This document shows, one piece after another, positions 55,361-64,000 of a stretch of DNA of 64,000 nucleotides. The translations under genes and the position numbers were made by a program. How positions within the stretch are numbered: position 1 is the first letter of the stretch; every line of letters begins with the position of its first letter. Below the pieces are notes generated by a model. It saw only the letters and a list, made by a program, of their open reading frames with translations. It made no database searches and was not told where the DNA came from. The DNA is taken from positions 1,768,133-1,832,132 of the forward strand of contig NZ_BAABKM010000002.1 of assembly GCF_039543825.1 (NCBI RefSeq), in the 5' to 3' direction. The stretch is from Nocardioides conyzicola (lineage in GTDB: Bacteria > Actinomycetota > Actinomycetes > Propionibacteriales > Nocardioidaceae).

Positions 55361-56377
55361 TCAGAGCCCGGCGGTCGTGACGCGCTCGTCGAGCGCCCCG
55401 GCCGCGACCGCGTGCTGGGCGTCCGCGGGGGTCGCCGCACTGAAGTCGAGGTCGGCCAGGTAGCGCTCGGCGTCGAGCGCCGCCGCGCAGCCGGTGCCGG
55501 CGGCGGTGATGGCCTGCCGGTAGTGGTGGTCGACCAGGTCGCCGGCCGCGAACACGCCCGGCAGGTTGGTGGCCGTGGACGGGTGCTGCACCAGGACGTA
55601 GCCGTTGTCGTCGAGGTCGACCTGCCCGGGCAGCAGCTCCGAGCGCGGGTCGTGGCCGATCGCGATGAAGAGGCCGGTCGCCGGCAGGTTGGTGGTCGCA
55701 CCGGTGACGGTGTCCTCGAGCGTGAGCGACTCCAGGCGGTCGGCGCCGTTGATCTCGGCGACCTTGGAGTTCCAGATGATCTCGAGCTTGGGGTCCGCGA
55801 ACGCACGGTCCTGCATGATCTTGGAGGCGCGGAGCTCGTCGCGGCGCACGATCAGCGACACCTTGGAGCCGAAGCGGGTCAGGAAGGTGGCCTCCTCGAT
55901 CGCTGAGTCGCCACCGCCGACCACGGCGATGTGCTGGTCGCGGAAGAAGAAGCCGTCGCAGGTCGCGCACCAGGACACGCCGCGACCGGACAGCTCGTCC
56001 TCGCGGGGCAGCTCGAGCTTGCGGTAGCCCGAGCCCATGGCCAGGACCACGGAGCGCGCCCGGTAGGTGTCGGTCGCGGTCTTCACCGTCTTGATGTCAC
56101 CGGCCAGCTCGACCTCGATGACGTCGTCGGCGATCATCTCGGCGCCGAAGCGCTCGGCCTGGGCGCGCATCTCGTCCATGAGGGCCGGGCCCATGATGCC
56201 GTCGCGGAAGCCGGGGAAGTTCTCGACCTCGGTCGTGTTCATCAGCGCACCACCGGCGGTGACGGAGCCCTCGAAGACCAGCGGCTGGAGGCTGGCGCGG
56301 GCGGCGTACACGGCAGCGGTGTAGCCGGACGGGCCGGAGCCGATGATGATGACGTTGCGGACGTCGGTGTCGGACAT
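55361..56377 (-). CDS. trxB: Thioredoxin reductase
   Basis: 338 residues from ATG 56377. FAD motif [24 protein letters not shown] motif [15 protein letters not shown], redox-active CATC in [12 protein letters not shown] and the second FAD block [20 protein letters not shown]. It uses NADPH to reduce thioredoxin. Placement next to sigM and its anti-sigma gene matches the mycobacterial order, where SigM can respond to oxidation. Confidence 0.96.
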   Translation of the reverse strand: MSDTDVRNVIIIGSGPSGYTAAVYAARASLQPLVFEGSVTAGGALMNTTEVENFPGFRDGIMGPALMDEMRAQAERFGAEMIADDVIEVELAGDIKTVKTATDTYRARSVVLAMGSGYRKLELPREDELSGRGVSWCATCDGFFFRDQHIAVVGGGDSAIEEATFLTRFGSKVSLIVRRDELRASKIMQDRAFADPKLEIIWNSKVAEINGADRLESLTLEDTVTGATTNLPATGLFIAIGHDPRSELLPGQVDLDDNGYVLVQHPSTATNLPGVFAAGDLVDHHYRQAITAAGTGCAAALDAERYLADLDFSAATPADAQHAVAAGALDERVTTAGL

Positions 56378-56467
56378 GGAGGGCGACTCTCCTCGAGGCA
56401 GGGATTGCGTGGCCGCGGTCGGGTCGAGCGGCACCAGTAGAACCGATCGTAGGTGAGGAAACTTCCC

Positions 56468-57178
56468 TCAGCCCGCCGGGACGGTCGCGGACCGCGTCGG
56501 CGCCGACTCCCCGCACAGGAACAGGTCGACCTGGCGGGTGTCGTCGACGGGTGTGCGCAGCACCAGCACCCCGCGCTCGCCGTCGTACCGGACCGCCACG
56601 CGCTGGCCCCGGCCCCAGGCCGGGTCGTTGCACCAGGTCCGGCCGGTCCGCTCGGTCCCGTCGGTGGTCGGGGCGTCGCCCGACTGGAGGTTGGCCGCGC
56701 TGGGAGCGGGGGCGGCCGGTGCGTTGGCCGAGTACTGGTCGCCGTTCAGCCGACGCACCTGCCGGTCGAAGTCCTCGGAGCCCAGGACGACGGGCGGTCC
56801 GACGAGGGAGAGGAGGTAGCGGTCCGCTCGGCCGCCGCCGGCGTCGTCCTGGTCCTTCGGCGCGGACTCGAGGGCCGATCCCGCGGAGCCGGAGTCGTCA
56901 GCGCTCTGCCCGCCCAGGACGGTGGGGTCGACGGTGCGGATGCCCACCCCGACGACCACCACCGCAGCGGCGGCGAGGATCAGGTTGCGAGCGGCGCGAC
57001 GCCGCCGACGGGCGGCGAGGTCGGCCGGAGGAGGCGTACGGCGGTCCTCGCCCTGGAGCTCGGCGAGCACCCGGTCGAGCCGGTCGGCGACCTCGCCGGG
57101 CAGCGGCTCGTCGTGGCGGGCGTCGGCCAGGAGCCGGCGTACCTGCTCCTCGGCGGGGGTCAGCTCGGGGTCGGACAC
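56468..57178 (-). CDS. Probable anti-sigma-M factor, membrane protein
   Basis: 236 residues. A cytoplasmic N-terminus (EEQVRRLLADARHDEPLPGE, VADRLDRVLAEL) is followed by one membrane helix (RNLILAAAAVVVVGVGIRTV) and an outside domain with two Cys (TWCNDPAWGRGQRVAVRYDG and DLFLCGESA). It directly follows sigM on the same strand, 37 bp apart, the position of mycobacterial RsmA. No zinc-binding HxxxCxxC motif is seen, so it is not a classical ZAS anti-sigma. Confidence 0.75.
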   Translation of the reverse strand: MSDPELTPAEEQVRRLLADARHDEPLPGEVADRLDRVLAELQGEDRRTPPPADLAARRRRRAARNLILAAAAVVVVGVGIRTVDPTVLGGQSADDSGSAGSALESAPKDQDDAGGGRADRYLLSLVGPPVVLGSEDFDRQVRRLNGDQYSANAPAAPAPSAANLQSGDAPTTDGTERTGRTWCNDPAWGRGQRVAVRYDGERGVLVLRTPVDDTRQVDLFLCGESAPTRSATVPAG

Positions 57179-57215
57179 GGGTGGTCACCTCCTCGGAGGT
57201 CTCGGCGGGCGGTGG

Positions 57216-57905
57216 TCAGCGCTCGGCGCCCGGTGGGCCGCGCGGGGCGTCAGTGGGTTCGACGGGCGCCGGGACCACGGGGTTCCGGGCCGGCGTGTCG
57301 TGCCGGTCACGGTCGCCGTCCTCGAGCAGGGGCGCGAGCAGCTCGACGAGCCGCGCCCGACCGCGCGAGCAGCGGGACTTCACGGTCCCGACCGCGCAGT
57401 CGAGCATCGCGGCCGCCTCCGCGACGGGGTAGCCCTCCATGTCGACGAGCACCAGCGCGGCACGCTGCTCCTCGGGGAGGGTGCGCAGGGCGTCCAGCAC
57501 CAGGGTCCGCTGCTCGACCCGTCCGGCATGGTCGGCCGGGTCGGCGGTCTCGTCGGTCGCGGACCGCAGCGAGCCGCGGTCGCCGCGCTCCTCGAGGTCG
57601 TCGGGGAGCACCTCGGTACGGCGTACCTTCGCGGCCCGCAGCCGGTCGAGGCAGGCGTTGACGACGACCCGGTGCAGCCAGGTCGTCACCGCCGCGTCGC
57701 CGCGGAACGTGCCGGCCCGGCGGTACGCCGCGACGAGGCCGTCCTGCAGGCCGTCGGCGGCGTCCTCACGGTTGCCCATCGTCCGCAGCGCGACCGCCCA
57801 GAGCCGGTCCCGGTGCCGGGTGAAGAGGATGCCGAACGCCTCGGGGTCACCGGCGACGTGGGCCGCGAGCAGGTCGGCGTCGGCGGCCTCGCTCAGGTCG
57901 GTCAT
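57216..57905 (-). CDS. sigM: ECF sigma factor SigM
   Basis: 229 residues from ATG 57905. Region 2: AFGILFTRHRDRLWAVALRT, REDAADGLQDGLVAAYRRAG, TWLHRVVVNACLDRLR. Region 4: LRTLPEEQRAALVLVDMEGY, PVAEAAAMLDCAVGTVKSRC, SRGRARL. Its start overlaps the stop of the pseudokinase gene by 4 bp (ATGA). The C-terminal tail (AGPVVPAPVEPT-like) is disordered. Mycobacterial SigM directs surface and secretion genes. Confidence 0.9.
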   Translation of the reverse strand: MTDLSEAADADLLAAHVAGDPEAFGILFTRHRDRLWAVALRTMGNREDAADGLQDGLVAAYRRAGTFRGDAAVTTWLHRVVVNACLDRLRAAKVRRTEVLPDDLEERGDRGSLRSATDETADPADHAGRVEQRTLVLDALRTLPEEQRAALVLVDMEGYPVAEAAAMLDCAVGTVKSRCSRGRARLVELLAPLLEDGDRDRHDTPARNPVVPAPVEPTDAPRGPPGAER

Positions 57906-59773
57906 CCGCGGACGACGACCTCGGCGACCTGGCCCTGGAACCCGCCGGGGACCTGGGGCAGCGAGGTCAGCCAGACCGTGAGGTAGCGTCCGGAGGCCGG
58001 GGCGGTGAGCTCGACCCGGTCGCGCTCGCCGGTCATCGAGGTGGTCGCCACCGGGGTCAGGCCGGCGACCTTGGTCGGCGCGGTGTCGGTGAGGTAGAGG
58101 GAGACGTCGGTCGGGGAGCCGAGGAGGCTGAGGTCGACGGCGCTGACCGCGTGCGAGGCGCCGAGGTCGAGGACCAGGCCGACGCCGGTCTTGATGCCAC
58201 CGGGGCCGAGGTTCTGCTCGTAGGTCAGGGTGCGCCACGCCGTGGTGCGGTCGCCGTCGACGGCGAGCGGGGCGAGGTCCGGGTTCTCCTCCGGCGGGTC
58301 GCCCTGCGGGTCGAAGTCGGTGGCCGTGACGCCGGTGATGGGGCTGCCCAGCGGCGAGCTCGACGGCGAGCTGGACGGCGTACGACTGGGCGTGGTGTCG
58401 TCGTCGGGCAGCGCGCCGAGCGGGGTCCGGCCGCGGCCGAGGTTGTAGGCGACGACGACGGCCACCAGGAGCAGGACCGCCGCGGCGATGACGCCGGCGA
58501 GGCGCAGCCAGCTGCGACCCGGGACGTCGTCGGCGGGGTCCTCGGTGGCGGGAAGGGCCCCCGTGCCGGTGTCCCAGGGCCAGAAGCCGCCTCGTGCGCT
58601 GGGCGCCGGAGGAGGGGTGGGGGCGAGGTGGATCGGCTCCGCGGCCGGTCGCGAACCCGGCCGCGGGGTGCGCACCGGCTCACCGCCCGACGGTGAGGGG
58701 GCGAAGAGCGGGCGCTCGGGCGGCTCCTCGAACGGCGGCGGCGGGGGCGCCGGCTCGCCCGGCCGGTCCAGCCAGGAGACGTCGTCCGACTCGTCGTCGA
58801 AGATCGGCAGCCCGGCCTGGGTCGGCAGCTCGGTCGACGGCTCCACGGGCTGCGGCTCGGGCTCTGGCTCTGGCTCGGGTGGCGCCTCGGGAGCCGGGTC
58901 CTCGTCGCGCGCCGGAGGGTCGGGCAGCGGGGGCAGGGCGATGACCTCGGTGCGGTCGCGGTGGCCGGCAGCGGCCTCCGCCTCGACCAGCCCCGCGGGG
59001 TCCCCGACGAACGCGCCCAGGTAGTCGGCGATGCCCTGTGCCGACGCGACGTCGTGGAGCTCGCGGAGCCGTGCTCCGGCGGGCCCCGAGTAGGGGTTGA
59101 CCACCTCGTCGCACAACGTGTCGAGCGGCCGGGGGATGCCCGCGCGGACCTGTCGGGGGCGCAGCACGCGCCCCTGCTCGAGCGGGGCGTCGGGCAGGGC
59201 CGAGGACGACACACCGGGCCACCTGCCGGTGAGCGCGCAGTAGAGGAGGCCCCCGAGGTCGGCGACGTCCGTCGACACGCGCCCGGCGGGGAGCCCGTGC
59301 ATGGCGGCGTCGACCGCGAAGCCGATGAGCCGGACCCCCCCGGTGTTGTCGACGATCACGTTCTCGGGGATCAGCCGGCCGTGGGAGACACCGACCTCGT
59401 GCCCGGCCGCGACCGCGCCGGCCACCTCGGACACCAGCCAGGCTGCGCGCCGGGGTCCCAGGGGACCGGACGCCAGCATGATGTCGAGCGAGTCACCCGA
59501 GCCCCACTCGTTGACGACGTAGCAGAGCCCGTCGGCCTGGTCGGCATCGAGCACCCGCAGCAGCCGACGGTCGTGGACGGTCGCCGAGCGGCGGGCGGCG
59601 TCCAGGAGGGCACCCGCTCGCTCGTCGTCCTCGGGGATCACGTGCAGGGCGACGTGGCGCTCGAGCACCCGGTCGTGGGCGCGCCAGAACCGGCCGCCCC
59701 CGCTCTCGGTGAGCAGGTCGACCAGGCGGTACCGGTCGGCGAGCACGTCGCCGGGCCGGATCGAGCTCGGCAC
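57902..59773 (-). CDS. MurJ-associated pseudokinase with membrane helix and discoidin-like domain
   Basis: 623 residues. The N-terminal 260 residues have the protein-kinase fold but catalytic residues are lost: the ATP-binding Lys position reads HVALHVI, the HRD site reads VSHGRLIPENV, and DFG reads LIGFAVD. A long Pro/Glu-rich linker follows (PEPEPEPEPQPVEPS), one membrane helix (LAGVIAAAVLLLVAVVVAYN) and an outer beta-sandwich (GVGLVLDLGASHAVSAVDLS). In mycobacteria this pseudokinase is fused to MurJ and binds FhaA when phosphorylated by PknB; here it is a separate gene between sigM and murJ. Confidence 0.88.
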   Translation of the reverse strand: MPSSIRPGDVLADRYRLVDLLTESGGGRFWRAHDRVLERHVALHVIPEDDERAGALLDAARRSATVHDRRLLRVLDADQADGLCYVVNEWGSGDSLDIMLASGPLGPRRAAWLVSEVAGAVAAGHEVGVSHGRLIPENVIVDNTGGVRLIGFAVDAAMHGLPAGRVSTDVADLGGLLYCALTGRWPGVSSSALPDAPLEQGRVLRPRQVRAGIPRPLDTLCDEVVNPYSGPAGARLRELHDVASAQGIADYLGAFVGDPAGLVEAEAAAGHRDRTEVIALPPLPDPPARDEDPAPEAPPEPEPEPEPQPVEPSTELPTQAGLPIFDDESDDVSWLDRPGEPAPPPPPFEEPPERPLFAPSPSGGEPVRTPRPGSRPAAEPIHLAPTPPPAPSARGGFWPWDTGTGALPATEDPADDVPGRSWLRLAGVIAAAVLLLVAVVVAYNLGRGRTPLGALPDDDTTPSRTPSSSPSSSPLGSPITGVTATDFDPQGDPPEENPDLAPLAVDGDRTTAWRTLTYEQNLGPGGIKTGVGLVLDLGASHAVSAVDLSLLGSPTDVSLYLTDTAPTKVAGLTPVATTSMTGERDRVELTAPASGRYLTVWLTSLPQVPGGFQGQVAEVVVRG

Positions 59774-59840
59774 TCAGCTCCCCTCGTCGGTTGCCCGGAA
59801 CACGGGCCCTCGCTGGCCCTGGGGCCATCGTAGGGCGACG

Positions 59841-61529
59841 TCAGTGTCGACGTGGGAGGGGAAGCCGACGCGTGATCGTGTCGACCACGGCGGTCACCTC
59901 CTGCAGCCGGAGGATCCGCGCGACGCCGATGAAGAAGAGCAGGTCGACGGTGCCGACGAGGACCAGCGCCACGACTGCCATCAGCCGGCTCGGCTCGCCG
60001 TCGAGCTGGTCGAGCAGGTACGCGACCCCCCCGGCCGCGGCCGTCGCGATGCCGGCTGCGACCAGCAGCCGCGCGAGGAAGCGGAGCAGGGTCGGCGTGC
60101 GCAGGCCGCCGAGCAGCCGGCGGAGCACGGCGTACGAGACGGCGGCACCGACGGCGTACGCCGCGGTGTAGGCGAGGACGAGGGCGGGCGAGGTGTGCTC
60201 GGCGTCGGTGGCGCGGACCAGCAGCACGGCCGCGACGACGTTGGTGACCCCGACCGCGCACTGGATCCAGAAGACCGTCCGGTTGCGCTCCAGGGCGTAG
60301 AAGCCACGCAGCATCAGGTAGTGGACGGTGAAGAACACCAGCCCGACGCCGAAGAGCGAGAGCGACGGGGCGTACGCCGCGAACGCGTCGGCGGCCGCGC
60401 CGTACCCCCAGATCACGTGGGCGACGTCCACGGAGACCAGCGGGACCAGCAGGGCGAACGGGACGACCACGGCCAGGGCGCTGCGCAGGGTCTCCGACAG
60501 CGTCCGGGCCATGCCCGTCCGGTCGCCCGACGCGGCGCGGCCGGCGAGGCGCGGGAGGATCGCGGTCGCCAGCGACACGGTGACGATCGAGTGCGGCACC
60601 ATCATGATCAGGAACGTCTGCGAGTAGACCGTGTAGCCGGTGCCGTCGGTGCTGTGGCCCGTGCAGGACGCCGTACCGCTCGACGCCAGTCGGACGACGA
60701 CGGTGTAGGCGATCTGGTTGACGATGACGAACAGGACGGTCCACACCCCGAGCCGCAGCGTGTGCCCGAGCCCGGTGCCGCGGAAGTCGAACCGCGGCCG
60801 GTAGCGGAAGCCGGCCGATCGCAGGTAGGGCACCAGGATCAGGAACTGGGCGGCGATCCCGAGGGTCGAGCCGAGGCCGAGGAGCAGCTCCTGCTGCGAG
60901 CTGAACGCGCCGAAGAGCTCGGACCCCTTGGCCGGGCCGAAGGCGAACAGGTAGATCACCAGGACGGCGACCGAGATGACGTTGTTGGCGATCGGCGCCC
61001 ACATCATCGGACCGAACCGGCCGCGGGAGTTCAGGATCTGCCCGACGAGCACGAACATGCCGTAGAAGAAGACCTGCGGCAGGCAGAAGCGGGCGAACAT
61101 GACGACGGAGTCGCGCTGGGCCGCCATGCTCGCGTTGTCGTAGCACGGCGCGAGGAAGACCTTCATCACCCACGGCGCCGCCACGACGAGGAGCACGGTG
61201 ACGATGCCCAGGAACAGGCCGGCCAGCGTGACGATCCGGTTGGTGTACGCCTCGCCGCCGTCCGGGTCGTGGCGCATCGCCCGCACCAGCTGGGGCACGA
61301 GGACGGCGTTCACGACCCCGCCGGCCAGCAGGATGTAGAGCATGTTGGGGATCGTGTTGGCGATGTTGAAGAGGTCGGCGTGCAGGTAGGCGCCGAGGGC
61401 CGCCGCCAGCAGCGCCGAGCGCACGAACCCACTCATCCGCGACACGACGGTGCCCGCGGCCATCACCGCGCTGTTGGCGAGGACGCGCTCGCGCTCCTCC
61501 TCGGGACGCTCGTCGTCGAAGGTCGTCAT
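59841..61529 (-). CDS. murJ: MurJ, lipid II flippase
   Basis: 562 residues with about 14 membrane helices, MVF superfamily. Landmarks: MAAGTVVSRMSGFVRSALLA, NTIPNMLYILLAGGVVNAVL, FARFCLPQVFFYGMFVLVGQ, LNSRGRFGPMMWAPIANNVI. It flips lipid II across the membrane. ATG at 61529 overlaps the DUF6049 stop by 4 bp. The mycobacterial C-terminal pseudokinase is absent here and encoded downstream as a separate protein. Confidence 0.94.
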   Translation of the reverse strand: MTTFDDERPEEERERVLANSAVMAAGTVVSRMSGFVRSALLAAALGAYLHADLFNIANTIPNMLYILLAGGVVNAVLVPQLVRAMRHDPDGGEAYTNRIVTLAGLFLGIVTVLLVVAAPWVMKVFLAPCYDNASMAAQRDSVVMFARFCLPQVFFYGMFVLVGQILNSRGRFGPMMWAPIANNVISVAVLVIYLFAFGPAKGSELFGAFSSQQELLLGLGSTLGIAAQFLILVPYLRSAGFRYRPRFDFRGTGLGHTLRLGVWTVLFVIVNQIAYTVVVRLASSGTASCTGHSTDGTGYTVYSQTFLIMMVPHSIVTVSLATAILPRLAGRAASGDRTGMARTLSETLRSALAVVVPFALLVPLVSVDVAHVIWGYGAAADAFAAYAPSLSLFGVGLVFFTVHYLMLRGFYALERNRTVFWIQCAVGVTNVVAAVLLVRATDAEHTSPALVLAYTAAYAVGAAVSYAVLRRLLGGLRTPTLLRFLARLLVAAGIATAAAGGVAYLLDQLDGEPSRLMAVVALVLVGTVDLLFFIGVARILRLQEVTAVVDTITRRLPLPRRH

Positions 61530-63691
61530 GCCGACCTGGCCGCCGCGCGGATCCGGCGGAACAACCGCAGCGCGATCGTCGCGAAGAGCAGCGCGATCCC
61601 GGTGCCGAGGATCAGCCAGATCACGTTGCTGACCTGGTTGGACCGGATCGGCAGCGAGTCCGACGAGCCGATCGACGTGCCCTCGGTGTCGGTGAGCAGG
61701 AGGGTGATGTTGCGGACGCCGACCGCGTCGGAGGACGCCTTGAGCAGGACCGTGTTCCGGGCGCCCGGTCCGATCTGCACGTCGGAGTCGGGCACCGACA
61801 CCCGGACCTGCGGGTCGGAGAGCACCTCGAGCCGGACCGTCACCGGCTGGTCCAGCGTGTTGGTGATGGTGGCGGAGAAGCGGCCGCTGCCGCTGGACAG
61901 GATGACCGCCTCGGGCGCCGTCACCGTCACCGCGCCCAGCCGGTCGTCGATCCAGGCGCGCGAGCGGGAGGCCGACGCCCGGCTGGAGAGCGGTCGGCGG
62001 CGGTCGGTGTACGAGATGTCGGTCATCGCCTCGTCGCGGACGGTGCCGCCGACCTCGTTGTTGAGCGTGAGCAGGTTCTGCAGGATGTCGCCGGACCGGG
62101 TGAGGCCGGCGGCCGCCGCGAAGTCGACGGCGCCGAGCTCGGCGCTGCTCTGCTCGTCGGGGTAGTCGAGCCGGTCGCTCTCGACCGCGCGCGCCGGCTG
62201 CTCGGAGATCTCCTTGACGGTGGTGAGGTGCAGCCAGTCCAGGTCGAGCCCGTCGAAGAAGCCGGCGCTCGACGCCGGTGCCCACGTCGACGGCAGCAGG
62301 ACGACCAGGGGCGGCCGCCCCGGGGTCAGCAGGCGCAGGGCGGCCTCGCTGACGATGCGCTGCCGTACGGCGAGCGGCGACATCGCGTCGGTCGGGCCCG
62401 GGCCGCCGGAGGCCGCGCCGGACGAGGTCACCACCAGCGCGTGGCCGTCGGTCTGCGCGACCGAGGGAGCCCGGCCGCGGAACATCTGGTCGGTGACGAG
62501 GACGTCGGTGCCCGGGTCGATCATCGACAGCGCCGCGGGAGAGAGGTAGCCGCCGTACCCCGACACGGCCGGCGTGACCGGCAGCCCCCAGGGAGCCAGC
62601 TCGGTGCCGGTCCGCTTGCGGGCCCGGGTGTAGGCCTCGGGCTCCTGGGACGCGGCGCCGGCGACGTCGAGGTCGCCGTACGGCAGGCCGAGGACCTCGC
62701 TGCCCTCGAGCCCGGTGTGCAGGCGGTCCAGCCAGTCGGACGCCGCGACCGCCGCGGCCGCGACCTCGGGGTCCTCCGGCTCCGCGTCGTCGGACGCCCC
62801 GTCCGACGGCTCCTCGGTCGGATCGTCGGACGGGCTGGCCGACGCCTCGCCGTCCGGGTCCTCGGTGTCGTCGTCGGTCGGTGCGATCGACCGCGCCGGG
62901 TTGCCGTCCGCCAGGCGGGTGGCCGCGTCGGTGACCGCCGGGTCCACGAGCCAGGTCAGCGGGCGATCGCCGGCGGCGGCGCCGAAGTCGGCCAGCTTGC
63001 GCAGCTGACCCTGGGGCGCGAGCGTGCGGGTCCAGCCGGCCAGGTCGGCGAGGGTGCCGTCGGCGTCGTGGGTGATGCCCCGGCGGATGGGGACCACCAG
63101 GGCGGTGTCGACGGTGCGCGTCGTCTTGTCGGGGACCAGCGGCACGAACGTGCGGGCCCGGCCGTCGGCCCCCGGGACCCGGCCGCTCGAGCTCGAGCCG
63201 AGGGCGTGCACGCCGAACCAGTAGACCCCCGGGTCACCGGAGATCCTGGTGTTGATGCGACCACGCGGGACCGAGAAGGAGTACTGCATGGTCTGGCCGG
63301 GGGCGAGCTCGTCGATGGTCTTGTACGGCCCCGGGTCCGTGATCCGCTCGCCGACCGGGTCCTCGGCGTCGGTGTCGGCCTGCTCGGCCAGCTCCGCGGT
63401 GCTGGTGATCGGGACGCTCGAGACCATCGGGTAGAGGTTGATCGCGGTCCAGGTCTCGTCGTCGACGTTGGTCACCGAGCCGCTGACCCGGATCGGTCCC
63501 TTGCGCGGCAGCGCGGACGGGGTGAGCCGGTCGATGGTGACCGTGAGCGGCGCCTCGTCCGCGGCCCGGTGTGCGGCGGCCGGGCGGGATGCGGCCTCCG
63601 CGGCTCCTGCGGCCGGCACTCCTGACGTGGCGATGAGGGTGCCTGCGAACGCCGTCGCCACGAGGGCAGGCAACAGCGACGGTCGATGCAC
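61526..63691 (-). CDS. DUF6049 secreted, membrane-anchored protein
   Basis: 721 residues. Signal peptide (LPALVATAFAGTLIATSGVP) and a C-terminal membrane helix (VIWLILGTGIALLFATIALR) followed by RLFRRIR. The external part contains Ser/Asp/Glu-rich linkers (DDPTEEPSDGASDDAEPEDP) and an Ig-like C-terminal section (RFSATITNTLDQPVTVRLEV). It is always placed before murJ in Actinobacteria (Rv3909) and is thought to work with lipid II transport; biochemical role is unknown. Confidence 0.88.
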   Translation of the reverse strand: MHRPSLLPALVATAFAGTLIATSGVPAAGAAEAASRPAAAHRAADEAPLTVTIDRLTPSALPRKGPIRVSGSVTNVDDETWTAINLYPMVSSVPITSTAELAEQADTDAEDPVGERITDPGPYKTIDELAPGQTMQYSFSVPRGRINTRISGDPGVYWFGVHALGSSSSGRVPGADGRARTFVPLVPDKTTRTVDTALVVPIRRGITHDADGTLADLAGWTRTLAPQGQLRKLADFGAAAGDRPLTWLVDPAVTDAATRLADGNPARSIAPTDDDTEDPDGEASASPSDDPTEEPSDGASDDAEPEDPEVAAAAVAASDWLDRLHTGLEGSEVLGLPYGDLDVAGAASQEPEAYTRARKRTGTELAPWGLPVTPAVSGYGGYLSPAALSMIDPGTDVLVTDQMFRGRAPSVAQTDGHALVVTSSGAASGGPGPTDAMSPLAVRQRIVSEAALRLLTPGRPPLVVLLPSTWAPASSAGFFDGLDLDWLHLTTVKEISEQPARAVESDRLDYPDEQSSAELGAVDFAAAAGLTRSGDILQNLLTLNNEVGGTVRDEAMTDISYTDRRRPLSSRASASRSRAWIDDRLGAVTVTAPEAVILSSGSGRFSATITNTLDQPVTVRLEVLSDPQVRVSVPDSDVQIGPGARNTVLLKASSDAVGVRNITLLLTDTEGTSIGSSDSLPIRSNQVSNVIWLILGTGIALLFATIALRLFRRIRAAARSA

Positions 63692-63746
63692 GCGCCGACT
63701 CTACTGGCCGTCCCTGTGCGAATCGGGCCCCCGGGCCCGCGACCTC

Positions 63747-63752
63747 TAGACT
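63747..63752 (+). promoter_or_regulatory. -10 box of a probably leaderless cca transcript
   Basis: TAGACT ends 8 nt before the GTG start at 63761, the spacing expected for leaderless mRNA in Actinobacteria. No good -35 box is visible. Confidence 0.35.
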
Positions 63753-63760
63753 CGTCTCCC

Positions 63761-64000
63761 GTGTCCGACGCCCCGCTCCCGCCTCTCCAGATCGCCGAGG
63801 TCCAGCGCTCCGTCACCGCCGAGCTGGACCGGATCGCGCCGGTCATCGACGACCTCGGCCGCCGGTTCACCGAGGCCGGGCACGAGCTGGCGCTGGTCGG
63901 CGGACCGGTCCGCGACGCCATGCTCGGGCGGCACCACAACGACCTCGACTTCACGACGTCCGCACGACCCGAGCAGACCGAGCGGCTGCTCAAGGGCTGG
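63761..64000 (+). CDS. cca: CCA-adding tRNA nucleotidyltransferase, N-terminal part (runs off the window)
   Basis: First 80 residues of the nucleotidyltransferase domain: ELALVGGPVRDAMLGR and NDLDFTTSA contain the GG-x-x-R-D and the D-x-D metal site. It adds or repairs the 3' CCA of tRNAs, needed because most tRNAs here lack encoded CCA (tRNA-Ala, tRNA-Leu). Divergent from the DUF6049 gene, as in mycobacterial Rv3907c order. Confidence 0.9.
   Translation, partial: MSDAPLPPLQIAEVQRSVTAELDRIAPVIDDLGRRFTEAGHELALVGGPVRDAMLGRHHNDLDFTTSARPEQTERLLKGW

Noticed and set aside
59709-62165. 818-codon plus-strand frame opposite murJ
   Set aside because: Shadow of MurJ and DUF6049; no domain is visible.

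Overview
The window is high-GC actinobacterial chromosome around the replication origin. Gene content and order match the conserved origin region of Actinobacteria seen from the opposite strand to the usual Mycobacterium map: fhaA-fhaB-pstP-rodA-pbpA-pknA-pknB, a DUF881 gene, crgA, rhomboid, ppiA, then tRNA-Ala/tRNA-Ile, DUF3566, gyrA, gyrB, dciA, recF, gnd, dnaN, dnaA, rpmH, rnpA, yidD, yidC, jag, rsmG, parA, parB, trxA, trxB, anti-sigma, sigM, pseudokinase, murJ, DUF6049 and cca. The flavour (GTG starts, SURF1, DUF3817, DUF3566, four-helix CrgA) suggests Nocardioidaceae or a relative; the genus is an inference and was not tested.

Region 1 (1-7.6 kb) is accessory: a truncated secreted sulfatase; a divergent pair of related small HTH regulators separated by a three-copy operator-like repeat, with a membrane protein on one side and an ImmA/IrrE-like metallopeptidase on the other; and two paralogous secreted proteins with a nearly identical 90-nt leader, flanking an ECF sigma factor and its YCII partner. 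Region 2 (7.64-12.45 kb) is bounded by a 16-bp exact direct repeat whose right copy is the 3' end of tRNA-Leu. It carries a DUF4062 protein, a two-repeat YegP-like protein, a small basic protein, a Cys-rich protein and an RHH-YfbU fusion, and looks like a small genomic island without a recognisable integrase. Region 3 (12.7-24.3 kb) is the cell-wall growth and Ser/Thr phosphorylation cluster. Region 4 (24.4-34.7 kb) is a lineage-specific insertion in that synteny: an 11-residue-repeat protein, lipid-related enzymes (acyltransferase, patatin, fatty acid hydroxylase), SURF1, two paralogous secreted Ig-like proteins, and two locally regulated units (FadR-type regulator with hydroxylase, MarR with MFS exporter), each with a visible operator.

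Region 5 (34.7-52.2 kb) is the replication and segregation core. dnaA and dnaN point left, rpmH and its followers point right. Degenerate DnaA boxes lie both in the dnaA-dnaN gap (candidate oriC) and in the dnaA-rpmH gap. Two perfect parS cores lie inside the 5' ends of rsmG and parA, and a consensus DnaA box lies in the parA 5' end. Another DnaA-box-bearing 82-bp inverted repeat sits far away, beside crgA. Region 6 (52.2-64 kb) holds an acyltransferase, an aminotransferase, a GNAT, the thioredoxin system, SigM with its presumed anti-sigma factor, a pseudokinase encoded separately from MurJ, MurJ, a DUF6049 surface protein and the start of the CCA-adding enzyme.

The parts fit together as DNA initiation (dnaA, dnaN, recF, gyrase, dciA), segregation (parABS), membrane insertion (rnpA, yidD, yidC, jag) and envelope growth under Ser/Thr kinase control (pknA/B, pstP, FhaA/B, RodA, PbpA, MurJ with pseudokinase). 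All function calls come from reading motifs; no database search was possible.
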